Part shown: one piece after another, positions 1-12,400 of the stretch
Numbering within the stretch: position 1 is the first letter of the stretch
Layout: each line of letters opens with the position of its first letter
Source: Stichopus chloronotus
Lineage: Eukaryota; Echinodermata; Holothuroidea; Aspidochirotida; Stichopodidae
Reading direction: 5' to 3'
DNA length: 64,000 nt
Assembly (NCBI GenBank): GCA_021234535.1
Contig: CM037830.1
Coordinates: forward strand, 39,345,937-39,409,936
The notes under the pieces: model-generated
The model's database searches: none
Seen by the model: only the letters and a program-made list of their open reading frames with translations
What the model was told of the DNA's origin: nothing
Made by a program: the position numbers and the translations under genes

Positions 1-245
1 AATAAAAGCTCACGTTCGAGTCAAGTTTAGTCATTTTTTGGGGTGATGTGACTCAAGTCAAGCTGTTTTAGACTCCTGACTTGAGTCAGGTCAAGTCCTC
101 ACAAAACATGACTCAGTGTGAGTCGATTCAAGTCCAAGTCAGTGACATAATTTATTACAGCACGGTAGCATTGTAATTGCCATTAAATGGTACTATTCAT
201 TCTTTCATATACAATTATTTATTTGCTTTGTGGTATTTCAAACAG
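1..245 (+). other. End of an INTS13 intron upstream of the first exon in the window
   Basis: This stretch ends in an acceptor (CAG at 243-245). Positions 1-160 contain repeated variants of GAGTCAAGT and ACTTGAGTC, an irregular, partly inverted simple repeat. No coding signal is seen. Confidence 0.6.
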
Positions 246-445
246 TTCATGGAAGCTCTTGCTAAACTTGGCAGTCCAAGGCAAGACAAAAAGGAGAAGA
301 GTGACATTATGTTTGGATTAATGGAGGCAATATCAGCTCTGACAAGATGCACAGAAGAACAGCACCAAGCCAGGACATCTCTAGATGGAAGTGCAGAAAA
401 GGTGCTCAACAGAGGACGCATTGTTTGTATTACATCATTGAAAAG
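246..445 (+). CDS. INTS13: INTS13 exon a (vWA-like region)
   Basis: The exon opens in phase 0 at FMEAL after acceptor CAG and ends in phase 2 at donor GTAAAA. It encodes about 66 residues, including EEQHQARTSL and NRGRIVCIT. These match the vertebrate segment with EYQHEAR and NRGRIICIT, which lies in the N-terminal von Willebrand A-like part. An ATG at 177 would extend the frame into intron sequence and is not the start. Confidence 0.93.
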
Positions 446-3400
446 GTAAAAGTTTCTGTGGGAAGTAAGAACCAGTTGTTAAGTCAGTAAATCAACTGAT
501 ACTGTAGTCACTGAATGACTACGCTGTACATGGTCAGTCTGTCAAACAGCAAACAATTATTGAGTGATGTACAAAGACCCATAATTGAGTTAAATGTATC
601 CTTGGGGTGTCTGAATTTAAAAGATCTGCATGGACTGGATCTATGATGTGGATTACCTTCTTTCCAGATGGAGAGGGCCTGGCCAGCAAATGATTGAGAG
701 TAATTATTCCTTGCTTGGAAAATCTTACATATTTCCCCATATTTCCCTTGAAAATAAATGTACTATGAATATTTATGTCCTAAGTCACTTAAAACATATT
801 TAGTTGCAACATTCACAGTTTTTGACACTTGAAATTAGATGTTGGGCATAGGCAAGAGGAGGATGGTTAAAAAGTAGGTGCAGGTTTACAGATGCAGATC
901 TGGGATTTTGAGAAAAGGTGGCAGGAAAGGGGGGGGGGGGGAACTCATGACCTTTGGCTGACTAGCAAGCGCCTTGGTGGGGTTAAGGTGATCACCCCCA
1001 TGAAAGTTTGAATTTAAGATGCGTCCAGCTGTGATTTCCCAGAATCTTTGAAGCATGTTCTTTATACCTATTTGCTCATTATAACTACCAGGTTATAACT
1101 ACCAAATCAGCATTAAATGTTAAATTTATGGCAAAAGCAGAATGAAGGTACTATGTAGATGTTTTTTTTTGTGGACTGCATTATGTCACAGACTGGTTAA
1201 ATGGGAAATAGTAAGGCAACTATGTAGTAGCAGCTTGGAATTGCACTCAGCACTTGTAATGAATGCTCAGTTAGTCAAAACAACTCAGGATCACTGACGC
1301 TGCAATGATGTGATCAGTTTGTAGGTTATCTGTAAATACAATGCTTCATTTCACCAAATACTACAATTCCCGATACTGACCAAGGAGTGACGACTTGAGT
1401 AATATGTTTTTGATACACCAGCGAAACCTGTTTTAGTTGCACATTCATTATGTATGTGCTTATAGTAAGAATCATTATCTGTTTTTTACTGTTTTTATGC
1501 CAGTCCCGTTGTTTATCAAATTAGTTACTGTCATTTTCGTTCATTGAAAGACGTATTCTGCCCATTAACAACCTCGCACATTTAAACAAACTGCACATTT
1601 AAAAATGAAGATAAAGTTCACATCAAACATATTCTTATCTGTCTGGTTTCTCAGTGCACATGCAATCACTTTAACATGCAAAAGTGTTTGTTGGATTTGG
1701 GATAGTTTTAAATTTTGAATTGACTCAAGAGAAAACAAACATACTTTTGTTTATATGCCAGACAGGTTTCAGAGTTTCAAGGGTGCAAGATTTATTAATT
1801 AGCAAGGGAAGCTTTGTAACATTATGTTCTGAGTACACATTCACTTTACCTTTCCCTTTGTAGCTCCACGGATGCACAAAATATCATAACGAAGTTTAGA
1901 GATGCTTTGGCTGAAGAGAACAAAATGGCTGCTGCTTCTGATGAGTAAGTTAACCTGGTGTCCTTGGCAAATTAGTTGGTTTCAGTTGATCAGTGGTCAC
2001 TGGATGGAGTGAATGAAGAGAGGTCTGACATTGTCCTAGACACTGATCATGCATTTTACTGCACCTGGAGTAATGGCTGGATAATCAGAGTTTTGTCTTC
2101 ACACTGTTATATCTAGTCTTCAACCAGAATTTGTTAATATGATGTTCTTCTGTCCCACAAATTTAGAATACTTTACAATATATGATTAAGTTTTGAAATT
2201 GTCAGCAATTCAAAAGGTTAATTGTTTTGTTTTTTCTTATGTTTGTTTATATCAGGGTTCACATAATTAACATTCATTGTGTATGTTCCATTTTATAGTC
2301 AATCTGTCAACAATTTCTCACTAATAACCAAACCAAAATTCTCTTGCATTTCTTGCTCACACCTATGATTCAAATTTTTACCCTCTCAATTTCCCTCCCA
2401 CTGGTGACAGGTATACATAAGTGCAATGAAATTATAGGAATGTGATTACTAATTGAAGGTACTTTACATAAGATTAAGTTAAGAAACAGATAACCTGCTT
2501 GAGAAAATACTGCAACAAAATTTTGTAGAAAATGAAAAGACAACTTAAAGCTTCAACAGCCAAGATATGAGGAAATTTAATGGGATGGGGCATATATCAG
2601 ATTATATTCACTCTGGTAACGAATGCCTTGGGAGGCTGTCATTGCCTTAAGTTTTGTTGTTGAGGTTTAATCCTCAATGCCTTTTCTCAGACTTGTCTGT
2701 GATGTATTCTGTGTCTATTTTTTAATGCATTACAGTGATACAACATAGATTTGATTAATGAGTCTCTAAAGCAGACAAATATTGATGTTAAGAAGGTCTT
2801 CACCTTGATTTTGGTTGTTTATAGTTTTCCCCAGTAGTGCATCATCTTTTTCTTGGTGTTTCAGACTGATGCCCATAGAAGAGTGTGAATTAGAGATTAT
2901 TGATTTACATTCCCTGTCCTCACTCCCGGTCTTCACCACAGTTCAAGTGCAGGCATACGAAGGTCTGCTCTGTGAGGTTGGCTCATACAAGGTTGGAAAA
3001 ACTTTGGCCAGCAAACTGCTTGCTCTGGTCCAGAGACAATTTGATCTAGCTATCACAACAATAACTGGCATACCAATGAAAGTGAGTTATTTTGTCATAG
3101 TTTCAGAAATGTAGCTTAGCAACTAACACATTTTTGGTTGTAATGATAATTGCAACCTATGTGATCATAGTTTAGTGTGTGTATGTTTGTTTGCATTGGT
3201 AAATGGTGGAAATGGAGTGTTCAGAATTATACTTATTTGGGTCCATCTATGATCATTTTAATGTTTGGAGATTGGTTTTAGTTTGCTTTGAAGGAGTATC
3301 TTCTTTGGCAACATACAGCTTTGTTTCTTGAATCTTTTGTGTGTACATTTGCTGGCACTGTCTCTCATTAGGCTGTTTACCACACCTCTATTTACATGCA

Positions 3401-6400
3401 GTGAGAAATTTGTTTGGTAAAGATGCAGTTGTGTTTGAGTAGCCACACAATCAATTATTAATTAATCTTTCAATTATTATTAATTAATCTTATCAATTGT
3501 TAATTAATCTTTCATATTCTGGACTTCATCTTTCTGCATCTTCCAAAATCTAAGCTCCTTAGGATATCTTCCTCAGTGCTTTATTTACGTATTTTTTTTA
3601 CACTATAATGCTCTGCCATTTGGTGTGGTTTGGTTTTATCTTAAGTACCACATCAAGCTTGTACTGTGAACAGAGAATAAACTGTATGTAAATTTGTCCA
3701 GTTCCAGCACAATGAATCTAAAGAGAAACAAAGGTTTCTTGTGTCAAAAATATATTAATCCCTCTGTTTGATATTGTTTGATATTAATGCATCAGGCTGT
3801 ATTTCATCGAGAGATGTGAGGACTTCCAAAATAAATTTGAGTTTCAGTTTCAAATGAATCTAACACCTTTTCTGTGGTAATAGTAGGAATTTCGAATGAA
3901 CCCAGTGCTTCAGTAATAGGTTCAAGTTTCTCAGAAGTTTTAGTCATCATTTAAGATGTGGCAGAGGTATAGGCTTGCTACCATATTGCATAATATCTTA
4001 ACATACATAATGTAACAGGAATTCTTGATCACTAAATTGTTAAAGATATGTCAGACAAACTTCAGCATAGTTTACCCTTACTAAAGAAATATGTACTTTT
4101 GCAATGTAATAGTATAAGATCCCAGAGACTTTACACTTAAAATTCCTAGTGCTTCCTTGAATGGTAGGTTGACTTTCATTGTATAAAAGAACTTATTAAA
4201 TCAATTTGTTTGCACTGTTTAGATATTGAAGTTTATTGCTCATGTTGCAGAATGACAGTAGCAACCAAACATCATTGCCAAAGTGGATGCAAAGATCATT
4301 AGTTTACCATTTGTCAAGTGTATGCTTTGCTGCTCTGTGTAATTTACTCTCAACAAAATGTTTGCTGTTACACAGATATTTTAGGTGATACATTGGTTCC
4401 ATCCTTTGCCACAATGGCCACCAGTCAGATGTAGGTGACTGTTTAGAGAATTTCTTATAACTGAACGTGGATATAGCAGAATGTAACAAAGTCATTAATT
4501 TTGCAGTGTAGTCTTATCTACCTTGATGTAATGCACCCAGTTTTCTACACAAGTTGCAGTTGAAACCTGTGCCTGATCAAGTGTTTGCTAGCAGAAGAAG
4601 TGTGTTTGTAGATTTTAGGGCTAGGTCGGGTAGCAAAAAGTCAAAACTGGCTACCCATTCACATCACCCATTTGGGTATTTAACAGCCAGCAAAGAAGAC
4701 TTAACTCTAAATTTAGGACTAGCCATGAATCAATTAAAGGTTAATCAATGCTGGAGTGTGCACTATATGTAGGATAGTGTATACAATCAGGCGTTAATGC
4801 AAGCAATGTGCCGGAGTGCATCCAGCAACAGCATTAACCCCCGAGAGTTTATTATCCTACGGTTCATGTGTGGTCCAAAGTTGATTAACTTTGTTCATAC
4901 ATACAAAACAAAATTTTGATAAAAAAGATGAAAATAAAAGAAAATTTGGTTCTTCAAATAACCGCATTTTCATTAAAATCAATGCCTGTGAAAAGGTAAA
5001 TAAGATTCACAACATGTCAACAATATTCGTGTGCCATGCACAAAGTAACACTTAAACAAAATAAATAACAATCACATGCATAGCAACAACAAGCTAATGC
5101 GTGTTAATTTGCACTCACCTCTCAGTGCAGTGTGTACGTATGTTGTGTACTACTAGCGTGCTTGTCATATACAGTGTTGGCAGGCTGTGGTTCAGTGTAT
5201 GTTGCCCATTCACTGTTTATGGAGCACTAACAGAGCTTTATTTTCCTCATCAAGTAATCAAATCATTGGAATTTGCCTAGGATTGACTAGACTGCCTTTT
5301 GATAAAGATAGTTGCAGATTTTGGAGCGTTACATTCAGAGAAAGTCATGAACATGTTTGATGCCTCACACAATTTTGTTTACATTCATGCATATTAACGT
5401 TATGGGGCTGAGGTATATGTTACTTGACATACTGTGCATGAACAGCCCCTTTGCCTTTGACTGCGGGAGCTTTACGGTTGCAGTCCTTAGTCCTTAATAC
5501 GATTTTGTTCCATAAGGACTTGTTTTTGGACTTCTCTGTAAAATCAACGAAGAAGGAATGCAAATTCCAGGTCTTATCAAATGTGCCTAACAACGATTTC
5601 GATAACGCTGACAAAATTCTGTATGTGAGAGAGGTAAGATTACCATAAAGAGAACCACAGATATTGTCACTGTGTTGTTGTTAGGCCAACATATATTTAT
5701 TTATGAATTGTAGTTTTAGGCATATATTTCACTTTTCAGTAGCCCCAAGACTAGGCCTACTATGAACTTCATAGTCATGTTCTGTGTGTAGGCCTACTAT
5801 TTACATGTTAGTGGCTGGGCAGGGAAAGACTTCAAAACACTATCAATAAACAATTTTAGTGTGTTCATCCGCCGGTGATTTTACTCTAAAATTGACCGTG
5901 CATTATCCATCAGATAAGAAATGGTCACCTGACTGAAATTGGGCAATAAGAGTTGAGGATTCTTACTAAGTATGTATGAATGAAAACGCAAACATGATGC
6001 ATATTATACTGTAGCCTTTGTAGGCCTACATACTGTATGTAGTGCTATCACAATCTGCAACAAAACCATCTCTCTACAGATTTAAAACTTGAATTTAAAT
6101 ACCAAAGCCATTTCATGATTTATAAACAACAAAACTTACTTCACTCCTCTTTTACCTGTCTCCTCACAACACATGCACTCCCATCTATTGTGGCAAGAGT
6201 ACTGGTAACATTTAACACCCCTACTGGTGCCTTCCGGCTGCATACTGGAATAGTGTCTCCTTTCCATTCTGCCATCCTTATGTTCTAAAACTGTGGAGGT
6301 TCCAGGAATCTGCACCCACATTCTTCTAGCTTTCAGTCCTCCATCTTGCTTACCTTGACTCACAGCTTGCTTTGGAAGTGAAGTTCTGACAAATTTACTC

Positions 6401-9400
6401 CGTTTTTTCGAAGTATCTGTCTGTGTTTGACACAATTTTCATGTGAGAAATTTTAGCCTGGTTTCCTGTTGTTTCGTGCCCTTTTTTGGTTTGTTGCCTC
6501 AGCAAAGGAACCTATGCAGTCAGGTTGGCATGTGTGCGTGTGTGCGTGTGTGTGTGCATCTGTGACACTTGCTTAGGTATGCTCTAACTCAATAGGGGAG
6601 AGTCAGATAAAAGTCAGACTTGGTATGTAGGTTCACCATATTGAGAAGGTGTGCCCTATTGTTTTTCGTGGAGGTCAAAGGTCATCTGGGGGAACTGGGG
6701 GCAAAAGTCTGTTTTGCTTGGGTATGCTCTAACTCAATAGGGGAAAGTCAGATGAAAGTCAAACTTGGTATGTAGGTTTGCAATATTGAGAAGGTGTGCC
6801 CTATCGTTTTTGGTGGAGGTGAAAGGTCATCTGGGGGAATTGGGGGCAAAAGTCTGAAAACCTTGTTATGCTATGGATGCTCAAATGTTCCATCAGCCCC
6901 TCCTCCAGTGCATCATGTAAGTACTGCTTGAGTTAGCAGTTTCTTGATCAAATGTAAAAGCAGCAGTGTTGTTGCAGCACTGTAGGTGGTCACACCAGAC
7001 AAGTTTTGGCTGGATCAGTTTACCGCCTCGTGCCTGAATGCTAATGTGTGCATTCATGTAAGTGTCTTTTCAGTTAGTGAGGTGGGCAGGTAACAATGAA
7101 AGAAAATAAGTCAGTTGGTGTTCTTAACAGTTTTATCTAGACCCCATGAGTTCCCTCCAGGGTATGCTATCAGTTTGGTGGACTTTAAAGGGGCATAGAT
7201 GTGATAAGCCATATTGCAATTTGCAGAGATTCACAGCTGTTTGTGTTTGGTAAAATGAATGGGATATTGCTGTATATTGCAGAAATTAACATCTTCAATT
7301 CATTGCATTAATTGAAATGGCCTTTTTTGATATTTATTAACTCGGGCATATCATTTTACAGTATGTAAATTTCAAGTACAAGGAACCATAGTGCCCATAG
7401 GCTGTTGTGAAATCATGCAAAATACTTCTTCTCTTGCAGATTGTATGTAACACTGTAGATGGTTGGTTACATTAGTGCTATGGAAGTGGTTCCTTGTTGG
7501 TGCATGTTTGTTGTGTTTGGGGTCCAATGTTTGAAATGGGTCATTTTATAAAAGCATGAAATATATTTCTGTCTCTACAGATTTTATGTTACAGTGAGGG
7601 TTCATGGTCAGAAATGGGCCATATGGGCTATTGTACAAAATAATGCAATATCCTCCCTTTTACTTCATAATTTACATTATACTCTCCATCTGTGCAAGGA
7701 ACCACAGTGCCCTTGGGCTCTTGTTTATCACAGGGCTTAGTTGTGCCAGACTGTTTTATTCCTGATGTCATTATACTACTATTACCTCTCTTCAAGGTCT
7801 ACTCTCCTTATCTCCTTATTCCTCCTAACTTTGCAGGCTTTTATCACCTTCTCATTTTGTTAGCAAACTGCTTACAGAGATGCCAGTTTACTGTCCACAC
7901 TTTGTTTGGGGCGTGGTGTTGCCCCTGCTTGTACACGCTTCTTGCAGATAGGCTGCATACATATCTTATATCCTCACCTTGTATCAGTTGGACAAATACT
8001 GTCGTAGCTAGGAACAAGCTCCGGTTACAACTGGAAATATTTCCTACACCAGATCTGCTGATCACCTGGACTGAATCCGTGGTGAGTATGGAAGGAAGAG
8101 GAGAGGCTGGAAATGGAACATCCCAAATGGAATGCACGCTCACCCTCGGCCTCCACCATCGTCCCGACTCGAGCTGAGGTGAGTTTGGAAAAAGTTGTGA
8201 GATAGGCAGACATGGGAAAAGAGCATCCTGTGTGGTCCGCAAGCTTGCCGTTGGCCCCATAGTTGTCTGGACCCGAGCAGTTGTAAGTCAAGAGTAAGCA
8301 GACATTACCTTTGTCGAAAGGAAAGTCACTTACTAAGGAAAGAAGGACTCCAGCCTAAATAGAATCCACTCCCGCCTCAGCGCCGGCCCCAAGCACCGGA
8401 TCCGAGAAAGAGGGTAGATAGCATTGAATACTCAAAGATCGGCTGGATGGCTCCCAGAAGAAGGGAATTTAGCTGGACCCATTATCATTCAAGATGGCAA
8501 CAAAATCATGACTCCAATTATGGGCCCTAAATAGACAAGGAGCACTTCATTCCGACTCCAAAAGGACAGGAGCCACAGAAATTCTCCGATACGTGGAGGT
8601 TGCGTTCCCATCCACAGGTTTCTAATACACATAGGGCCACTTATCTCCGACTCTGATGAGATGGGCAGAACCCGCAGAAAATCTTCACGAGGTGTGAAAG
8701 AACCAGTCTGGCTGTCTTCAACCTACAGACATCTAGGTTAAAAAGAGGAGACTTCACAACGCTGACCCTGACGGCCACCGAACTCAGTCAGCTACATCGG
8801 TCTCGGAGGAATGGCAGTCCAATGGACCTGACTCTCGAGTCCGGACTGGACCTGAGTTTGTACAGGCATCGGACACAGGTTCCCGACCCGAAACCTAACA
8901 AACAGAGAGAGGAGCTGAAGCGGCAAGAAGAGGTTAAGGTTGACCGCCAAACTGTCAAATGATTCTTTGAGGATAGAGAAGACCTGAGGATGGCTTTCAG
9001 AACCTTGGACTCTATGAGGGACTTAACTATTGGAAACAATCCTGGTATCTGTCTGGCAATCTCTCCGAGCCAATTGCCCGAAAGAGCCAACATTTTCATG
9101 TTTCCGACCTGGTCAGGAGATGGCAGTTGCTACTTCTACCACCCTCCAGGGGGCCTGAGAGCTGTTCAGAACCAAACAAGTACCACATTTGGTACCTATA
9201 AGGACGTGAACGAAAGGAAGCATAAGACTTCATTCGTGACCAGGGCTGGGTATGAAATGCTCATATCTTGCTTGTTTCCGAAATGGTAAAGAGGCGCCAC
9301 CAAAAGCTCCTGAAAGATGAGTTTAGACAAACCAAATCCAGAAAACCAAATGAACTTTGTGTCCACAATCAGCGAGATAACCTCTTAAATGGCTGGGGTT

Positions 9401-12400
9401 GCAGCAACTAACGTCACAGCTTTCATGACAACCCTCTTTGACTGCCAACAGTTTCCAAATTTGGAACATGAAGTGCTGGGGGATCTGGACCCTTCCCCAC
9501 GAGACTGGGGGAAGACTGTCACTAGGCAAGAGGTCTTACCCAAACCCGACCTCCCCTTACCCAAAATGGAGAGATCGCAGGAAAGGCAGAGGTGGCAGAT
9601 TCTCCCGTCCCTGGGGAAGAAACCCAAAACGCGCAACAGAAGAGTGGATCCAAAGGACGCAACATGGGTAACGGTAAACAGGTGATGACTGAAATTGACC
9701 CACAGGCAACCCACTACCTGACCTTACACGACTCCTCCCAATGGGTGCCCAACTCACCTAAGAGGTCCCTAAGCAGGGAGAGGCTCACAGTCTTTACCCA
9801 GGAATGGACAGCTATTTTGCATACACATTGCAACTTAAATCTACCAAAACAGCTAACATATCAATGGTCGGAGACAAGCATACCACAGCCATAAAGGACT
9901 GTCATCACAAGGCCCTGAGGCCGGACACTGCCGCTGTATTGGCCCCGCCAATACCAATATCACAAGCCTCTGCTGTGTGAGGTGCCCTTGGTCTGCTTGA
10001 GCAGGGAAGGCAGGTAAACACTATTACAAATTCCGCCCGTAAATGACTGGGATCGATATCGCTCGGCGACCTGTGTTACCACATTTGGGTACTACGTACA
10101 CATATATCTGTAGGTCTAGTAGGTGAATACACAACATGAAAACTACAGAATTTGACATTCAAATGGAGGCATACTGTCTACAGTCAATACACTTGATAAG
10201 ATACCATGGTACCAGAATGAGGAACCATAGTATTGTTCAGCAGAATCAGTCATGCCAAAGTGCAATGTTACCATTTTGCTTTTGGATGCACATTGTGAGT
10301 GATCCAATACACTGAAGACACATCAAGCTAGGTATGAACTATGGAATTAAACTGAAATTTTGGTTGACACATTTTCTCAAGAATGCAACTTTGAACTGAT
10401 TGCATAGTATGTCTATCAAGTGCAAGAATCCTGTTTCTTTGGTTTTGGTCATTAGATGTCCATAAGTCAGCTGAGGTCAATATTATAAACACAGTATCTC
10501 GATATGGAAAGTTTGAAATATGTCATATTTAGTTTGTGGTAAAAGTAGTTTTGCACCCATTACCAAATAATACCTATTTCCGATTCATCTCCCTAATGCC
10601 GATTACCGATTATTTCATTTTTTTTTGTAAATAGCACTATTACATTATAACTGTTGAGTGTGTAATGTGCAGTACATGCAACATGGGGACAAAGTAACTT
10701 TTTCGCCAGTACAAAATTAAGTGGGTCAATCACCAAGTTACTGCTTAACTTCCAAGAAATTATCGAATAGTGCAGATTAACAGCACTAGTTTGACAGACA
10801 CATGCCAAAAGGTGTATCAAAACAACTAAGGATTCCTCATGAGCAGTAGGCCTATATGTGCAATGCTATGGCATAGACATGAAAACATGAGGTGAGTGAT
10901 GCATAACTACTCACAAAGATCATAACCCTCAATAAAACCATCTCTGCAAATTTAAACTTAAGAGTCTAAATGCTTAAAGCCACTAGGATTGGTATACAAT
11001 AAAATATCAAACACTGAGGTTCACAATTAGTAAAAAGTTGGCTGTTGCACTTGGACGATGAACTACGAAGGTGATAGGGCTAGTTGCAAGCCTCTGCACC
11101 TCAGTACCGTAGGATATATGATTATTAGCTCAACCCACAAGTGTGGGTAGGGCTTATGTGGTAGTGTGGAGTGAAAATGTCCTCCTCTCTCTTTAAACGG
11201 TTTCCTTCCTTTCACATTGTGTCAGATTTGTCTGAAACTTGAAGTCGATGATCTACTTCAAGCATGGCAACAGATCTTGTTCATTGCAGAGGCCCAGTTG
11301 AGAGAGTTTAGAAGTATTGATAATTTTCTGTCATCTTTAATAGAGATGTGCTATTCTCTTTAAAGATCTGACTTTCATTTTTTCAGTGTTTACAGTGTAC
11401 TGTGCATGTGTCTTATGATCACTTAGAAGGAGTATGTTTATTAATTGTACTGCAGGGCAGTCTTTTTCCATACAAGATCCAAAAACACATGACAAATATT
11501 TAAGTGGTAACAGTGACATACACCACAGGCCTTTCTTGGGTAATGGATACATTTGGGATTTAAGAGGAATTTATGGTACAGGTAGGAAGGTTTTTTGAGG
11601 GTGGCATACAGTACTATCATGCCAACTCTATAGGGGCAACTGATGTTTTTGCATGGAAGGGATTTAATGTTAGTTTAGCAAATCATAACCCTCTTGTTTA
11701 TAACTACCAAAGCAATATTGGTTTCCATCTTCTAGTATCAAGAGATATTGTGTCAACAGACTTTTCTCATCCATAATTTTCAGTCTTTGCCCTGTACTAG
11801 TTGAGGCCACAAAGTTAAACACATGCAATCATCACAGCATTTTTTTTATGACTCATAACAAACTCATTGCAAACCCATCACTTACTGTTGTACAGGGCTT
11901 CCATTAGATTTTTCCTCTCAGGACTCCTAGGACTCATGCATGTTTTTTTGTGGCCATCCCAGTTCAACAGTAGAGCTCCCTGACCTTCAGACTAAAAGAA
12001 GAGATCAGTCTTAAGAGATGATTGGGAGAGAGGTAGCTTTGTTTTATATTGATTTCTCAACACTGCAGAATCACAGCCAGCAGAACTTAGTAACAGTGAT
12101 CTAAAAAGTTACCCATTATCCATTATGCCTACTGTGATGCAATTATGTTATTAACAAAAAAAAACAAAACAAAAACAGTTAAGACAAGTGACCATCACTT
12201 TAACAAAAAGTATTCGGTGTATATACATCTTTTAATGTCTTTTTTTTCTCTGTTTTGATTCAACCACCCTTGTTGAAATATCAAAGCAACACATGATGAT
12301 TATAGCAAAATGCAATTGGATATGTTGTTTGAAACATTCAGGACTGAGTGGAGATTATACAGGACACTCACTCACCAGAACAAATAAAATTTTCATGGAA

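Noticed and set aside
177..245. ATG at 177 as a start of the first coding region
   Set aside because: The stretch before 246 is intronic, and the homologous protein has about 100 further residues upstream.
7692..8260. 161- and 138-codon open frames on opposite strands
   Set aside because: They overlap each other, have no known domain, and run from repeat sequence into the compositionally biased island.
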